A DNA stretch of 64,000 nucleotides from Salinicoccus albus DSM 19776 (GTDB lineage: Bacteria; Bacillota; Bacilli; Staphylococcales; Salinicoccaceae). The notes under the pieces were generated by a model. It did no database searches. It was not told where the DNA came from and saw nothing but the letters and a program-made list of their open reading frames with translations. The stretch spans positions 1 to 64,000 of the forward strand of contig NZ_ARQJ01000021.1 in assembly GCF_000385175.1 (NCBI RefSeq), read 5' to 3'. This document shows positions 33,998-43,571 of the stretch, piece after piece. The first letter of the stretch is position 1; each line of letters starts with the position of its first letter. The position numbers were made by a program, and so were the translations under genes.

Positions 33998-35854
33998 ATG
34001 GATTTTCAGTCATTCAGCAACAGAAAAAATCTATTCACAGCCGCGATAACCTTTATCATCATCGCGCTGATTGCTTCAGCATTCTTAAGCCCTGCAGCTT
34101 TTGCTGCAGGCGGCGGCCAGCCAGCAGACCCTGAAGATAAGGGGGCCGATGAAGAGGCGTTTGATCCGGTCCTGACCGAAAGCAAGCCTGAAGTCGCAGA
34201 GGTTGAATCGAACAATATACCGAACAGAATTACCGCGAACTTCAATGGAAATACGACAAGTAAAATGGGCTTCAGCTGGTACACAACAGACAAGTTTGAC
34301 GATGCTAAAGTCTGGGTCTCCAAATCCGGCAATTTCGATGATACGCTGGAGTTTGATGCTGAACCTAAAGAAGTGACCTCTCATTATGCTGAGCGTGACA
34401 AAAATGGCAATTACATCTACGCAGATCCGGTCACAGATGAAGAAGGGGAACCCGTGGAAGACGAAAATGGCGAGACCAAGATCAACGGTTATTACACTGA
34501 TGCTCAGGCACACGGCGGCGACTGGATGGCCGGTGATGAACATGGTCAATTGGAATTGATTGATGTGACGGAGTATTCATATAAAGCGACAGCCACTGAT
34601 CTTGAGCCGAATACCACCTATTATTATCAGGTTGGCAGTGAATCCGGTAAAGTGAGTGATGTGGGACAATTCAACACATCAGGTGAAAAAGGCGATCCGT
34701 TCAAATTTGTCCATTACACGGATACACAGAATGCCTATTGGAACGAGAATGTCAGAAACGAAGCGGCATTTGGTGCCGATACGATCAAACGTGCCTTGCA
34801 GACAGCCGGCAACGCTGATTTTATCATGCATACTGGTGATGTAGTAGAAACAGCTGAAGTCGAAGATGAATGGGTGGACATATTCCAGCAGTCCCAGCCT
34901 TACTGGATGTCAGCACCTATGGCTGTTGCACCTGGGAACCACGATGAATATGCACTTGAATACGATGACGATCCTGTCACTGAAAAATTCAATGAGCATT
35001 TCAATGTGCCTGCTGAAAATGACGCGGTCAGCGGCGGTTCCTACTACTCCTTTGATTACAATGGTGTGCACTTTGTAACGCTGAATACAAATGACAACAA
35101 GGAATCTGAAGATAATCCCGAAGAAAAAGCAATCGGCCAGGAACAGATTGAATGGCTGGAAGAAGATGTTAAACAAGCCCGCGAAAATGGGGCACAGTGG
35201 GTGGTGCTCAATTACCACAAACCGCTTTATTCCAAGTCCTATCATTCCCTTCAGGATGAAGACGTGCAGAAAGTCAGAGAAGAACTGACAGCATTGATTG
35301 ACGAATTGGATATCGATATTGCGCTGCAGGGACATGATCATGTCATTTCAAGAACACACTCCCTGGAGCATGTGCCAACAGATGAAAACTTCTCAAACGC
35401 TGAAGTCGAAGATGTAGAAACGCATGTGGGACAGAATGGTGTGGAATATCTGCAGAACCCTGAGGGTACAACGTATGTGCTGCCAAACACAGGCGGAACT
35501 AAAGAATACGATGATGTCTATTCCAAAGGGGAAGAGCACCTCCATGAAGTGAGGCCGGAGCTCGACTGGATGACACAGTCGGATATGGATGACTACAACA
35601 GCCTGTTCGCTTTCGGTAATCAGCCGCAGGAAACAGATGCATTTGAAGACTCCCATGATAACAATCGTGATTCAGCAGTACAGAACTTCGCAACTTATGA
35701 AGTAAAGGATGATGAAATGGTTGTTAATATGTATCAGGTAGAAGGGGAGCTCCTGCAGGGTGAAAAACGGAATGTAAAACTGATCGATCAGTTCGGTATC
35801 TACAAAGATGCTAAAGAAGAACAGTCACAAGACTCCGATGATGATGCTGCATAA
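33998..35854 (+). CDS. Secreted purple-acid-phosphatase-like metallophosphoesterase
   Basis: A 618-residue exported protein. The signal peptide ends near AAFAAGGG and an acidic linker follows. A fibronectin-like domain (about 65-220) comes next, with a long acidic insert holding DEEGEPVEDENGE. The metallophosphoesterase core carries the metal ligands in FVHYTDTQ, MHTGDVVE, APGNHDE, VLNYHKP and LQGHDH. It would cleave phosphate esters outside the cell. No sortase motif or membrane anchor is seen, so it is probably released. The strong acidity fits a halotolerant host. AAAGGTGG precedes the ATG, and a clear terminator follows. Confidence 0.88.
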   Translation: MDFQSFSNRKNLFTAAITFIIIALIASAFLSPAAFAAGGGQPADPEDKGADEEAFDPVLTESKPEVAEVESNNIPNRITANFNGNTTSKMGFSWYTTDKFDDAKVWVSKSGNFDDTLEFDAEPKEVTSHYAERDKNGNYIYADPVTDEEGEPVEDENGETKINGYYTDAQAHGGDWMAGDEHGQLELIDVTEYSYKATATDLEPNTTYYYQVGSESGKVSDVGQFNTSGEKGDPFKFVHYTDTQNAYWNENVRNEAAFGADTIKRALQTAGNADFIMHTGDVVETAEVEDEWVDIFQQSQPYWMSAPMAVAPGNHDEYALEYDDDPVTEKFNEHFNVPAENDAVSGGSYYSFDYNGVHFVTLNTNDNKESEDNPEEKAIGQEQIEWLEEDVKQARENGAQWVVLNYHKPLYSKSYHSLQDEDVQKVREELTALIDELDIDIALQGHDHVISRTHSLEHVPTDENFSNAEVEDVETHVGQNGVEYLQNPEGTTYVLPNTGGTKEYDDVYSKGEEHLHEVRPELDWMTQSDMDDYNSLFAFGNQPQETDAFEDSHDNNRDSAVQNFATYEVKDDEMVVNMYQVEGELLQGEKRNVKLIDQFGIYKDAKEEQSQDSDDDAA

Positions 35855-35872
35855 TCGGTGAAATATCATGTC

Positions 35873-35902
35873 AGGCATCCCCTTTAGCCGGGGATGCCTT
35901 TT
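35873..35902 (+). terminator. Intrinsic terminator after the phosphatase
   Basis: AGGCATCCCC pairs with GGGGATGCCT and runs into TTTT. Confidence 0.85.
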
Positions 35903-35955
35903 CGTGCTGATCAGGGCTGTCATTCTATACTAGCCACCCAGGGCAGCGGGCATGT

Positions 35956-36906
35956 TCATCCTTCAGGATTAGCGAAGTAATCCAATCCGGCATTGCCGCC
36001 TGAAAGAACCAGACATACTTTGTCATTCGGCCCTGCATCCAGCTTATCTTCCATCAGCGCAGCAAGGGTAATTGAAGCGGAGGGTTCGGCCAAAATTTTA
36101 CCTTCGGAAAGCAGCAGTTCCATAGCCTTCAGTATTGTTTCATCATCTGCACTCAGCATGCCGTCCGAATATTTTTGGACAATCGGAAAGTTCTTTTCAC
36201 CCGGCTGATCGGTTACAAGTGCGTCGGCTATTGTTTCCTTTGCGGGGACACGTGTCAATCTCCCTGCTGACAGACTGTTTGTATAGCGGGGGAGAGCTGA
36301 AGGTTCTGCGCCATATACTTTGATACTGGCTGAGGCGCGTTTGATTGCTGTAGAAATCCCTCCAAGTAAACCGCCGCCGCTGGTCGGTACAATGACGTAA
36401 TCCAGACCCGGCTGCTGGCTCAGTATTTCCAGCCCGACAGTGCCTTGTCCGGCGATGACATCTTCGTCATCATAAGGCGGGATATTAATATAGCCATGTC
36501 TTTCAGCAAGGTTTTTGGCCATGGTCATTCTCTCTTCAACTTTACTAAAGACGACTTTGGCGCCTTGCTTTTTTATCTCCTCCACTTTAAATTCGGAGGC
36601 TGTGTAAGGGACCACGACAGTTGCATGGATGCCCAGCTGTTTAGCAGTGAAAGAAACGGCTTTCCCATGGTTGCCAGAAGAAGCGGCAATAACCCCTCTG
36701 TTTCTCGTTTCCTCCTCCATTTGCAAAAACCGGTTTAGAACGCCTCTGATTTTAAACGCATGGGTCTTCTGCATATTTTCAAGCTTGGCGAAAATCTTGC
36801 AGCCCGATATATCATCCAGATGATGCATGCGGATCAATGGGGTTTCATTGATATAGGGAGCAATACGGACGTGTGCATTTTGAATTTTTTCAAGTGATAC
36901 TGCCAT
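35956..36906 (-). CDS. Threonine/serine dehydratase-like PLP enzyme
   Basis: A 316-residue fold-type II pyridoxal enzyme. The cofactor lysine lies in THAFKIRGV, with SSGNHGKA and the glycine loop PTSGGGLLGGIS for the phosphate. LVLSGGNAGLDYF is at the end. It lacks the C-terminal ACT regulatory domain of biosynthetic IlvA. It therefore resembles catabolic threonine ammonia-lyase or serine racemase, and would make 2-oxobutanoate or pyruvate plus ammonia. The gene stands alone, divergent from the DUF3219 gene. Confidence 0.88.
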   Translation of the reverse strand: MAVSLEKIQNAHVRIAPYINETPLIRMHHLDDISGCKIFAKLENMQKTHAFKIRGVLNRFLQMEEETRNRGVIAASSGNHGKAVSFTAKQLGIHATVVVPYTASEFKVEEIKKQGAKVVFSKVEERMTMAKNLAERHGYINIPPYDDEDVIAGQGTVGLEILSQQPGLDYVIVPTSGGGLLGGISTAIKRASASIKVYGAEPSALPRYTNSLSAGRLTRVPAKETIADALVTDQPGEKNFPIVQKYSDGMLSADDETILKAMELLLSEGKILAEPSASITLAALMEDKLDAGPNDKVCLVLSGGNAGLDYFANPEG

Positions 36907-37051
36907 TTTTATCTCACCTCAGTTTATATTTTATAATACCCGGGACTGGCTGGTAATAAAAACGGACAAGCAGTGTTTTTTAATTTTCATGTCTGAATAT
37001 GGTATAACAGTATACATACTGTATTTAAACAAATTGCAAAGGAATGATCAC

Positions 37052-37333
37052 TTGGTGGAAAAAATTACGCTCAATAATCAGGAAATTGAACTGAAGGAAT
37101 TTCAACAGACTGAAGAGAACGGCCGCATAGTGGTCTCAGTGGTTTTCGATGTGACAAGCGAGGAATATCATGATGTTTCTGTACTCTTATATGAAGAAAA
37201 GTTTGATATCGAAGTGCCTGGAAAAGATATGAAATTCAAAGGCGTAATTTCTCAATTTTCCACATCTATCGACAATCTTTATGAGGAAGATAATGTCGGA
37301 GAATACAGGGTTACATTTACAGAAATTGAATAA
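37052..37333 (+). CDS. DUF3219 (YkvR-like) small protein
   Basis: AAAGGA at 37038-37043 points to TTG 37052 or GTG 37055 as the start, rather than the earlier ATG at 36989. The ~93-residue product (VEKITLNNQEIELKEF through EYRVTFTEIE) is mostly beta strand. It matches the DUF3219 pattern of Bacillus YkvR, whose role is not known. The LLM oxidoreductase gene follows 16 bases later, so the two are likely co-transcribed. Confidence 0.7.
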   Translation: MVEKITLNNQEIELKEFQQTEENGRIVVSVVFDVTSEEYHDVSVLLYEEKFDIEVPGKDMKFKGVISQFSTSIDNLYEEDNVGEYRVTFTEIE

Positions 37334-37348
37334 AATGGAGAATCGAAA

Positions 37349-38317
37349 ATGGAATTAAGTATATTGGATCAAGCACCTATTTCAGCCAATCAAACCCCCC
37401 GGGAAGCGTTGCAGGCAACGATGGAGTTGGCTGAAAAAGGCGAGTCACTTGGATATACACGCTTCTGGGTGGCGGAGCATCATGCGCTTGACGGCCTTGC
37501 TTCCAGTGTGCCTGAAGTACTGCTGAGTTACATCGGGGCTAACACCAAGCGTATCAAGATCGGTTCAGGAGCCGTGCTTCTTCCGTATTATAAACCCTAT
37601 AAAGTGGCAGAAACTTTCAACATGCTGGCGACCCTGTTCCCGGACCGGATAGATCTTGGCATTGGCAGAGCACCCGGCGGACCGGCTGAAGCTTCAGAGG
37701 CTCTATCAGACAACTTCCTGCAGGGGGTTTTCAGCATGCCGGAAAAAATGCATGAGCTGATTAAATATACAGATAACGCAGCACCCGGATTAACAGCGTC
37801 CCCCCTGCCGGACTCCCCTCCAGAGATTTGGATGCTGGGAACAAGTGATAAAAGTGCCGAATCAGCAGCAGAAAAGGGGCTGTCATATTGTTTTGGACAG
37901 TTTATGAGTGATGGTAACACTAGAGCGGTTATCGATCAGTATCGCCACTCATTCCAGCCACGGGATATGGAACAGAAGCCTTATGTCATGCTGGCTTTAT
38001 CTGTGGTTTGTGCTGAGACAACTGAACAAGCAGAAGAAATATCATTAAGTTCAATTGTCTGGCAGCTGCAAAAAGATGCTGGCGCCGAGCTGAATGGGAT
38101 ACCGTCCATAGAGGATGCAAAGAGCTATATATCCGAACAGGACGCCCATGAGACGATAGAAAATATGAAAAAGAATATGATTATAGGCAATCCGGATGAA
38201 GTGAAAAGCAGACTCAAAAAGATACAATCACAGACATTAGCCGATGAACTGATGATTGTGACAATCACTTACTCACCTGAAGATAAAAAAAAGTCATACC
38301 AGTTGATCGCGGAATAG
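37349..38317 (+). CDS. LLM-class flavin-dependent oxidoreductase
   Basis: A 322-residue luciferase-like TIM barrel. Opening ELSILDQAPISANQTPREAL, the RFWVAEHHALDGLASS motif and IKIGSGAVLLPYYKPYKVAE identify the MsnO8-type subgroup. FPDRIDLGIGRAPGGP is also present. Such proteins use reduced FMN for oxygen-dependent reactions, but the substrate of this common subgroup is unknown. AATGGAG lies before the ATG. A terminator follows. Confidence 0.9.
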   Translation: MELSILDQAPISANQTPREALQATMELAEKGESLGYTRFWVAEHHALDGLASSVPEVLLSYIGANTKRIKIGSGAVLLPYYKPYKVAETFNMLATLFPDRIDLGIGRAPGGPAEASEALSDNFLQGVFSMPEKMHELIKYTDNAAPGLTASPLPDSPPEIWMLGTSDKSAESAAEKGLSYCFGQFMSDGNTRAVIDQYRHSFQPRDMEQKPYVMLALSVVCAETTEQAEEISLSSIVWQLQKDAGAELNGIPSIEDAKSYISEQDAHETIENMKKNMIIGNPDEVKSRLKKIQSQTLADELMIVTITYSPEDKKKSYQLIAE

Positions 38318-38369
38318 TTCATCATAGCGGCCTCCAGCTTGACGAGGATCATCCCTCATATTCCTAGAA

Positions 38370-38399
38370 AACACTTCCGATATTGGGAAGTGTTCTTTT
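38370..38399 (+). terminator. Intrinsic terminator
   Basis: AACACTTCC pairs with GGAAGTGTT and is followed by CTTTT. Confidence 0.75.
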
Positions 38400-38530
38400 C
38401 GTCATAATGTAAGTTTAATAGGGTTTCGAATTTAATTTCTGGCATTCAACGATTTGAGACTTATATTTACATAGTTTCTTACATCTTCATGGCTTCGCTG
38501 ATGTGACGGTGACGGTAAGGGGTGCTGTCT

Positions 38531-38643
38531 CGGTCTCGTCGTTTTTTCAAACCCGGGACTCGGGCCTGTCCCGGTCTCGTCGCTTTCTCAAACCCGGGAC
38601 TCGGGCCTGTCCCGGTCTCGTCGCTTTTTCAAACCCGAGACTG
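38531..38643. repeat. Three tandem 41-bp repeats
   Basis: Units starting CGGTCTCGTCG begin at 38531, 38572 and 38613, a constant step of 41 bases, with one or two substitutions each. Inside the unit GGGAC and GTCCC form a small hairpin around TCGGGCCT. The block is GC-rich and lies in a 500-base gap between genes. Confidence 0.85.
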
Positions 38644-38786
38644 TTCCCCAGAGACGATCTACGCCCCAGTTGCTCTTATCCTTGGCCTGCATTAAACACT
38701 GTCATATTTTTCCCAGAAGCAGCGCCCGTAGTCTTATTTCCAGCAAGCAGCTTGAATTGCATTAGTGTAAATTTCATGGTACATTT

Positions 38787-38810
38787 TAGCTACCTAACGT
38801 TAGGTAGCTA
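38787..38810. promoter_or_regulatory. Perfect 24-bp palindrome, likely TetR operator
   Basis: TAGCTACCTAAC and its exact inverse complement GTTAGGTAGCTA abut with no spacer, directly before the MFS gene whose partner encodes a TetR regulator. The length and position are typical of TetR-family operators. Confidence 0.75.
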
Positions 38811-38835
38811 AATTTTTAAGAGAGGTACTGTGAAA

Positions 38836-40053
38836 ATGACGAACACACTTACACCATTAATCAAAAATAGAACGTTTGTCTTATTGTTCGCAGCAAGTAT
38901 ATTTGCTGTCACAGGCTTCAGTATGTTCTTAACAACAACCACCTGGTATGTCATTACTGATTTTAACCTGCCATCATTACTCGGTATTGTACTTATCGCT
39001 ATTACAGTACCGCGTCTTGTCATGATGGCATATGGCGGTGTGCTGGCAGATAATTATAAGAAATCGACAATCATGTTTGGGACAAATCTGATACAGGCTG
39101 TACTTTTACTTATCATCACCTTATTCGTGTGGAATAATGCGATGTCCTTCGTGTTACTCTTGGTGTTTGCAGGTTTGTTTGGTATGCTTGATGCTTTCTT
39201 TGGTCCGGCGAGTACATCGCTGCTGCCTAAAATCGTTGAACGGCCGCAGCTTCAAAAGGCGAATGCCTATTTTCAGGGTGTGGACCAGTTGTCATTTATC
39301 ATGGGGCCGGTGCTGGCAGGGGCGACTATGGAGGTTGCGGGCGTATCAGCAAGCTTTTTCCTTGCTTTTATACTTGTCTCTTTATCTGCTGTCATTATAT
39401 TTCCACCGTTAATCAGAGAAGCGGCAGTTGAAAATAAAGTGAATCAATCCCCGATTACAAATCTTAAGGAAGGATTTAATTACGTCCGGGGTTCCAATTT
39501 CCTGTTGATCGGGATGCTGATACTCATCACATTGAACTTTTTTATTTTTGGGACACTTCATGTTGCCATGCCGCTGCTTGTGGATATTCATGGCGGATCG
39601 CCAATCAATTTGAGTTATATGGAAATGTGTTTAAGCATCGGAATGGTCTTTGGAACGCTGGTATTGGGAAGATATATCATTGCTGAAAAAGGAAAAATGA
39701 GTTTATACGGCCTTCTGGCCACAGTAATATTCTATATCATATTCAGTTTTATGGATCATTTGATGCTGTTACCCCTTATGCTGTTATTCATCGGTTTTGC
39801 TATGTCATTTGTATTCATACCCTTTTTCACAGCAGCCCAGGAAATTACTGAAAACCGTTTGATGGGGCGGGTGATGAGTCTTATATTTTTAGCGATGAAC
39901 GGGTTTGATCCTATTGCCTATGCTTTAGTCAGCGGCCTGAATTCTATCGGCGTCCCTCTGCAATTCATATTGTTCGGATTTGGAAGTATCGGCTTAATCA
40001 TTACAACCACTATATTTGTAAAGGCAAGGGAATTCCAAAGAATAGTCACTTGA
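38836..40053 (+). CDS. MFS efflux transporter
   Basis: ATG 38836 lies ten bases after AGAGG; the frame also offers GTG 38830. The ~405-residue protein has 12 membrane segments and resembles the macrolide/multidrug MFS group. Cytoplasmic loop 2-3 reads PRLVMMAYGGVLADNYKKS, and PASTSLLPKIVERPQLQKAN lies after helix 4. It probably exports a toxic compound. The palindromic operator in front and the TetR-family gene 33 bases after it suggest expression when that compound is sensed. Confidence 0.88.
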   Translation: MTNTLTPLIKNRTFVLLFAASIFAVTGFSMFLTTTTWYVITDFNLPSLLGIVLIAITVPRLVMMAYGGVLADNYKKSTIMFGTNLIQAVLLLIITLFVWNNAMSFVLLLVFAGLFGMLDAFFGPASTSLLPKIVERPQLQKANAYFQGVDQLSFIMGPVLAGATMEVAGVSASFFLAFILVSLSAVIIFPPLIREAAVENKVNQSPITNLKEGFNYVRGSNFLLIGMLILITLNFFIFGTLHVAMPLLVDIHGGSPINLSYMEMCLSIGMVFGTLVLGRYIIAEKGKMSLYGLLATVIFYIIFSFMDHLMLLPLMLLFIGFAMSFVFIPFFTAAQEITENRLMGRVMSLIFLAMNGFDPIAYALVSGLNSIGVPLQFILFGFGSIGLIITTTIFVKAREFQRIVT

Positions 40054-40086
40054 TAATGATATACAGGACAGAAGGAGTTTTAATCA

Positions 40087-40668
40087 TTGGATACGAAAGA
40101 GAAGATACTGGTTACAAGCAGGGCGTTTTTCGCCTCTTATGGTTATGAAGGCACGACCATGTTAATGATTGCCAAAAAAGTAGGTATTAAGAAACCTTCA
40201 TTATATTCTCACTACACAAGTAAAGCGAAGCTTTTTGAAGATGTGCTGGATAAAGAAGTAACAGAATATATATCATTTCTAAAAGAAATGCTAATATCAT
40301 ATGACAGCCCGGCAGAAGATAAACTATATAAGTTACTCGCAGAGCATGCTTTGGGTGATAATGATAAAGCAAGCATGAATTTTTACTATCGTTTTATCAA
40401 ATATCAGCCCCAGGGTCTGGAAGATTATGCAGTCGCAAAGTTTACAGAAATGGAAAATGAGACAAAAAAAATATTTGATCAAATATTAGATCGTGGTAAA
40501 GAAGACCGAGAGATAGATCCGGCGTTATCCAATTCCCAAATTTATGAGACATATTTTCTGCTGTTGGATGGTCTGTCTACCATGCCGGATCTTTATAAGA
40601 AAAATTTTGATGAACAGGATACACAGGGCGTATGGGAGCTCTTCTACAGAGGGATAAGAAATGGATGA
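40087..40668 (+). CDS. TetR-family regulator
   Basis: A 193-residue protein starting at TTG 40087, nine bases after AAGGAG. The N-terminal TetR helix-turn-helix is clear: TSRAFFASYGYEGTTMLMIAKKVGIKKPSLYSHYTSK. The C-terminal ligand domain is helical, with acidic and aromatic residues. It probably represses its own operon through the palindrome at 38787-38810 and releases it when the MFS substrate binds. The last codons lie close to the start of a separate gene region. Confidence 0.9.
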   Translation: MDTKEKILVTSRAFFASYGYEGTTMLMIAKKVGIKKPSLYSHYTSKAKLFEDVLDKEVTEYISFLKEMLISYDSPAEDKLYKLLAEHALGDNDKASMNFYYRFIKYQPQGLEDYAVAKFTEMENETKKIFDQILDRGKEDREIDPALSNSQIYETYFLLLDGLSTMPDLYKKNFDEQDTQGVWELFYRGIRNG

Positions 40669-40828
40669 TGGAAATCAAGGATGGATCCCCCCCTTTTGAA
40701 TGTCAATTCTGGATAGACCATCAGTCCAATATCTGCCCGGCCCGCTAATTTTAAGCGCAATGTTTGAAGTTTATTCACTGGGGGACTTAAGATGAGTGGG
40801 AAGCTAATGATGAAAACGGGAGGCATAC

Positions 40829-41821
40829 ATGATGAAAGCACTATTTCACTATGGTAAAAGCGGTGCAGACGGTCTGCAGTATGGAGAAATTGAACAGACG
40901 GCACCCGCTTCAGGCGAGGTCAGAGTCAGAATAAAAACAGCCGGTCTCAATCACAGGGATCTTTTTGTTCCCGACAGGCATGAGGCAGAAGCGCCGGCAG
41001 TTGTTCTCGGCTCGGACGGCGCAGGCGTTGTAGATGCTGTCGGTGCAGGTGTAGACAAATTAAAAACGGGTGATGAAGTGATCATCAACCCAGCCCTCAA
41101 CTGGGAGGACAACAGTGAGGCTCCGCCAAAAGGGTTTGAAATATTGGGTGTTCCCGCCCACGGTACATTTGCTGAGTACATTAATGTGCCGGCAGAAAAT
41201 GCGGTGATGAAGCCAAAACATCTGGATTGGCAGGAAGCGGGTGTGCTGGCACTTTCCGCTATGACAGCCTATCGGGCCCTGTTTACCAGAGGCGGACTGA
41301 AAGCGGGTATGACAGTGTTTATCCCCGGTGCCACAGGGGGCGCGGGCACATTACTTCTGCAGTTTGCTGCGGCCGCCGGCGCATCAGTCTATGTCACTTC
41401 AAGGTCTGAGGAAAAGCGCAGGGCAGCATTGGCACTTGGTGCAGATAAAGCGATAGACAGTGAATCCGACTGGGAGGAAGCATTGGACGGAGAAAAAGTC
41501 GACCTGGTTATCGAAAGTGTCGGTGCTGCAACTTTCAATCAATCGCTGGACCAGCTCAGACGCGGCGGCACATTGGTCGCTTTCGGCGCGTCAGCGGGCG
41601 ATACGGTTGACTTTAACCTGCGCAAATTCTTCTATGGTCAATATAATCTGCTCGGCTCCACTATGGCCAGCGGAGAGGAACTTCGTGAGATGATGGACTT
41701 CATCGCGCAGCACGACATTAAACCAGTCATGGATAAGCGTTACGACCTGTCTGAATATGATGCAGCATTTGCTCGGATGGAAAATGCCGGGATGATGGGC
41801 AAAATTGTATTTGATGTATAA
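40829..41821 (+). CDS. Zinc-independent MDR-family alcohol dehydrogenase / quinone reductase
   Basis: The 330-residue protein has a GroES-like N-terminal domain (residues ~25-120) with GLNHRDLFVPDRHEAEAPAVVLGSDGAG. An NADPH fold follows (VFIPGATGGAGTLLLQFAAAAGA). The structural zinc cysteines are absent, so it belongs with quinone oxidoreductase or crotonyl-CoA reductase-like members rather than classical zinc alcohol dehydrogenases. GGGAGG precedes the ATG. It is monocistronic with a strong terminator. Confidence 0.87.
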   Translation: MMKALFHYGKSGADGLQYGEIEQTAPASGEVRVRIKTAGLNHRDLFVPDRHEAEAPAVVLGSDGAGVVDAVGAGVDKLKTGDEVIINPALNWEDNSEAPPKGFEILGVPAHGTFAEYINVPAENAVMKPKHLDWQEAGVLALSAMTAYRALFTRGGLKAGMTVFIPGATGGAGTLLLQFAAAAGASVYVTSRSEEKRRAALALGADKAIDSESDWEEALDGEKVDLVIESVGAATFNQSLDQLRRGGTLVAFGASAGDTVDFNLRKFFYGQYNLLGSTMASGEELREMMDFIAQHDIKPVMDKRYDLSEYDAAFARMENAGMMGKIVFDV

Positions 41822-41823
41822 AA

Positions 41824-41863
41824 ATAAGGAGCCAGCTGCAATATTTTGCAGCTGGTTCCTTAT
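41824..41863 (+). terminator. Intrinsic terminator
   Basis: An 18-bp stem with one mismatch (41824-41841 with 41846-41863) begins directly after the stop codon. Confidence 0.85.
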
Positions 41864-41957
41864 CAAATGCTTTCTGTAATTTGTGAGCACAAATACAAAA
41901 TATCATTACCTGTGTTAAAATTTGGTTGAGTGGATTAATGACAAGAGAGGGACTAAG

Positions 41958-42656
41958 ATGAACTGGTTTTGGAATGAAGCGGTGCCTTACATAGAAGTCG
42001 GCGGGGTCGCCCACATTATTTATATTATAATGCTGTTCATCATATTCGGTATTATATACAGGCAAAGGTACCGATTTGCCGGCCGGCTGAAGGGTGTTTA
42101 CATCGTCTTTGCCCTTCTGGGTATCATGCATCAACTGATGATTACGAGCTGGTACATCTTTGAAACAGGGTATGATTTGACGAATGCACTGCCTTTACAT
42201 ATTTGCAGAGTGGTGGTCTGGTTTATCATTTTGCAGCCATTCATAAAAAGCGTGTGGCTGACTGATGCTATATTTTTCTTTGGATTGTTTGCATACGGCT
42301 CTTTTGCACTGCCGATTGCTATCCACCCGCCATTTCATTTTGTCGGCTGGACGTTCGTCCTGCTGCATTCCATGAATATCATTTATCCGTTTGTCATTCA
42401 CTGGACGACTGGATGGATACCGACGTTTAAAGGTGCATTACAGACTTTTGGATTATTCCTGATTTATTTTGCTGTCATATTCATTGTAAATGGATGGGTG
42501 GACGGCAATTACTTTTATTTGAATGACAGACCTTTTCTGCATGATATGGCGGATATGCCTTATACAATCCTGAATGCAGTGGGTACGTTTGGTATATTTA
42601 TGCTCGGCCTCTTACTGTCGAAACTATTGCTTAAGTTTGAAAAGCGTAATTATTAA
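41958..42656 (+). CDS. YwaF-type (TIGR02206) membrane protein, copy 1
   Basis: ATG 41958 (MNWFWNEAVPYIEVGGVAHI) follows GAGAGGG; the open frame begins earlier at 41922. The 232-residue protein has about seven membrane helices. The family core is ALPLHICRVVVWFIIL, FFGLFAYGSFALPI and HPPFHFVGW, with several conserved histidines (LHICR, HPPFHF, MHDMAD) that could bind metal or substrate. No function is known for the family. A second copy of identical length follows 125 bases downstream. Confidence 0.85.
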   Translation: MNWFWNEAVPYIEVGGVAHIIYIIMLFIIFGIIYRQRYRFAGRLKGVYIVFALLGIMHQLMITSWYIFETGYDLTNALPLHICRVVVWFIILQPFIKSVWLTDAIFFFGLFAYGSFALPIAIHPPFHFVGWTFVLLHSMNIIYPFVIHWTTGWIPTFKGALQTFGLFLIYFAVIFIVNGWVDGNYFYLNDRPFLHDMADMPYTILNAVGTFGIFMLGLLLSKLLLKFEKRNY

Positions 42657-42780
42657 CAGCCTGTATGACGCTGTTTCTTCTTGTCATTCTCTTTTGTGGA
42701 GGGCTTCATACTGAATTGGAAGCGGGCGCAACTGTGTTAAAATTTAAGTAAATAAACCACTATGTTAAAAGGGGGATGAG

Positions 42781-43479
42781 ATGAACTGGTTTTGGGACGG
42801 TGCAGTGTCTACGGTTGAAGTGGGCGGCGCGGGTCATATAGTATACATCATGCTGTTGGTTATCACCTTCGCTGTCATATACAGGCAGAGGCACCGATTT
42901 CGGGGGCGGCTGCTTTGTATTTATATATCTTTTACCATTCTGGGCATCATACACCAGCTGATGGTTACCAGCTGGTATATTTTTGAGATCGGTTATGAAC
43001 TGTCGAATGCATTACCGTTACATATTTGCCGGGTGGCTGTCTGGCTCATCATTTTACAGTTTTTTGTCAAACGGACATGGCTGACTGAGGTAATTTTTTT
43101 CTTTGGATTATACGCCTATGGTTCTTTTGCGCTGCCCATTGCCATTCATCCGCCGTTTCATTTTGCAGGCTGGACGTTTGTCCTGATGCATACAATGATT
43201 ATCATTTACCCTTTCGTTATTCACTGGACGACTGGATGGATACCAACGTTTAAAGGCGCAGTGCTGAGTTTTGGATTGTTTTTAATTTATTTTGTGTTAG
43301 TACTGATTGTAAATGGACAGGTTGATGCCAATTATTTTTATTTAAATAATAGACCATTTCTGCATGATATGGCGGATATTCCTTATATGCTCCTGAATGT
43401 AGCAGGTACGTTTGGTATTTTTATGCTCGGCCTCTTACTGTCGAGAGTTTTGCTTAAGTTTGAGAAACGGGAATATTAA
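42781..43479 (+). CDS. YwaF-type (TIGR02206) membrane protein, copy 2
   Basis: ATG 42781 with GGGGGATGAG upstream. The protein is again 232 residues and clearly a duplicate of the preceding gene. It shares LPLHICRVAVWLIIL, SFALPIAIHPPFHFAGWTFV and a long VIHWTTGWIPTFKGA stretch, while the N-terminal helix and loops have diverged. All the conserved histidines are retained. The duplication is therefore old enough to show change but both copies remain functional in appearance. Confidence 0.85.
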   Translation: MNWFWDGAVSTVEVGGAGHIVYIMLLVITFAVIYRQRHRFRGRLLCIYISFTILGIIHQLMVTSWYIFEIGYELSNALPLHICRVAVWLIILQFFVKRTWLTEVIFFFGLYAYGSFALPIAIHPPFHFAGWTFVLMHTMIIIYPFVIHWTTGWIPTFKGAVLSFGLFLIYFVLVLIVNGQVDANYFYLNNRPFLHDMADIPYMLLNVAGTFGIFMLGLLLSRVLLKFEKREY

Positions 43480-43571
43480 TGACCTGTAATAGATAATGCT
43501 CTGTTGAAAGCATTATCTTTTTTTGTGGTTTAAGCGGGTCTGTGTCATAATTTTTTGAGGAGGTGCCGAAG

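Noticed and set aside
38531-38643. CRISPR array
   Set aside because: The units are contiguous tandem repeats without unique spacers, and no cas genes are present.
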